Origin: Polaromonas sp.
Lineage (GTDB): Bacteria > Pseudomonadota > Gammaproteobacteria > Burkholderiales > Burkholderiaceae_C
NCBI RefSeq assembly: GCF_012927485.1
Contig: NZ_JABBPC010000036.1
Coordinates: 235,996-299,995, forward strand
DNA: 64,000 nucleotides
Direction: 5' to 3'
Shown here: piece by piece, positions 63,870 through 64,000 of the stretch
How positions within the stretch are numbered: position 1 is the stretch's first letter
Layout: every line of letters starts with the position of its first letter
Made by a program: the position numbers and the translations under genes
Notes under the pieces: model-generated
What the model was told of the DNA's origin: nothing
What the model saw: the letters and a program-made list of their open reading frames with translations, nothing else
Database searches by the model: none

Positions 63870-64000
63870 ATGAATGCACTGGACTCCGCTTCAACGCGCC
63901 CTTACCTGATACGGGCCTTGTATGAGTGGTGCACTGACAACGGCTTCACACCGTATGTGGCCGTCTCGGTGGATGAAAGCGTTCAGGTGCCGCGGGAGTA
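63870..64000 (+). CDS. sspB: ClpXP protease specificity-enhancing factor SspB (partial, runs off window)
   Basis: MNALDSASTRPYLIRALYEWCTDNGFTPYVAVSVDESVQVPRE; follows sspA. Confidence 0.9.
   Translation, partial: MNALDSASTRPYLIRALYEWCTDNGFTPYVAVSVDESVQVPRE

Noticed and set aside
1-64000. CRISPR arrays, rRNA or tRNA genes, prophage or integrative element
   Set aside because: No regularly spaced repeats, rRNA-like stretches, tRNA cloverleaf with T-loop consensus, integrase or phage structural genes were recognised by reading; a tRNAscan or CRISPR-finder run was not possible.

Overview
The window is mostly a conserved betaproteobacterial (Comamonadaceae-like) chromosome segment. From left to right it carries: a frameshifted acyltransferase-3 gene cut by the window edge; a multicopper oxidase with a small Cys-containing secreted protein; an apparently orphan, 5'-truncated H2-sensing regulatory hydrogenase cassette (hoxB remnant, hoxC, hoxJ); metK; two tandem LpxL-type acyltransferases; engB; cytochrome c4; resB/ccsA; msrPQ; lysA-lptM; cyaY; mrcA diverging from pilMNOPQ; aroKB; dgt; a RAYT-type (Y1_Tnp) transposase; gltBD; mlaFEDACB; yadGH-like ABC exporter genes; ibaG-murA; hisGDCBHAFIE; a HIT-family gene; tatABC; a degQ-like protease gene; a Nif3-like gene; pdxA; mscL; petABC; sspA and partial sspB. 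No rRNA, tRNA or CRISPR was recognised. I found no clearly new multigene system. The best leads are the decaying orphan H2-sensor cassette, a 17-nt GCTA-N9-TAGC repeat found in three intergenic regions and also overlapping the hisD start codon, a terminator-like hairpin inside the his cluster between hisH and hisA, a perfect 10-bp palindrome in the mlaC leader, and a RAYT gene with candidate target sequences. Names rest on motif and family recognition by eye; no database search was run.
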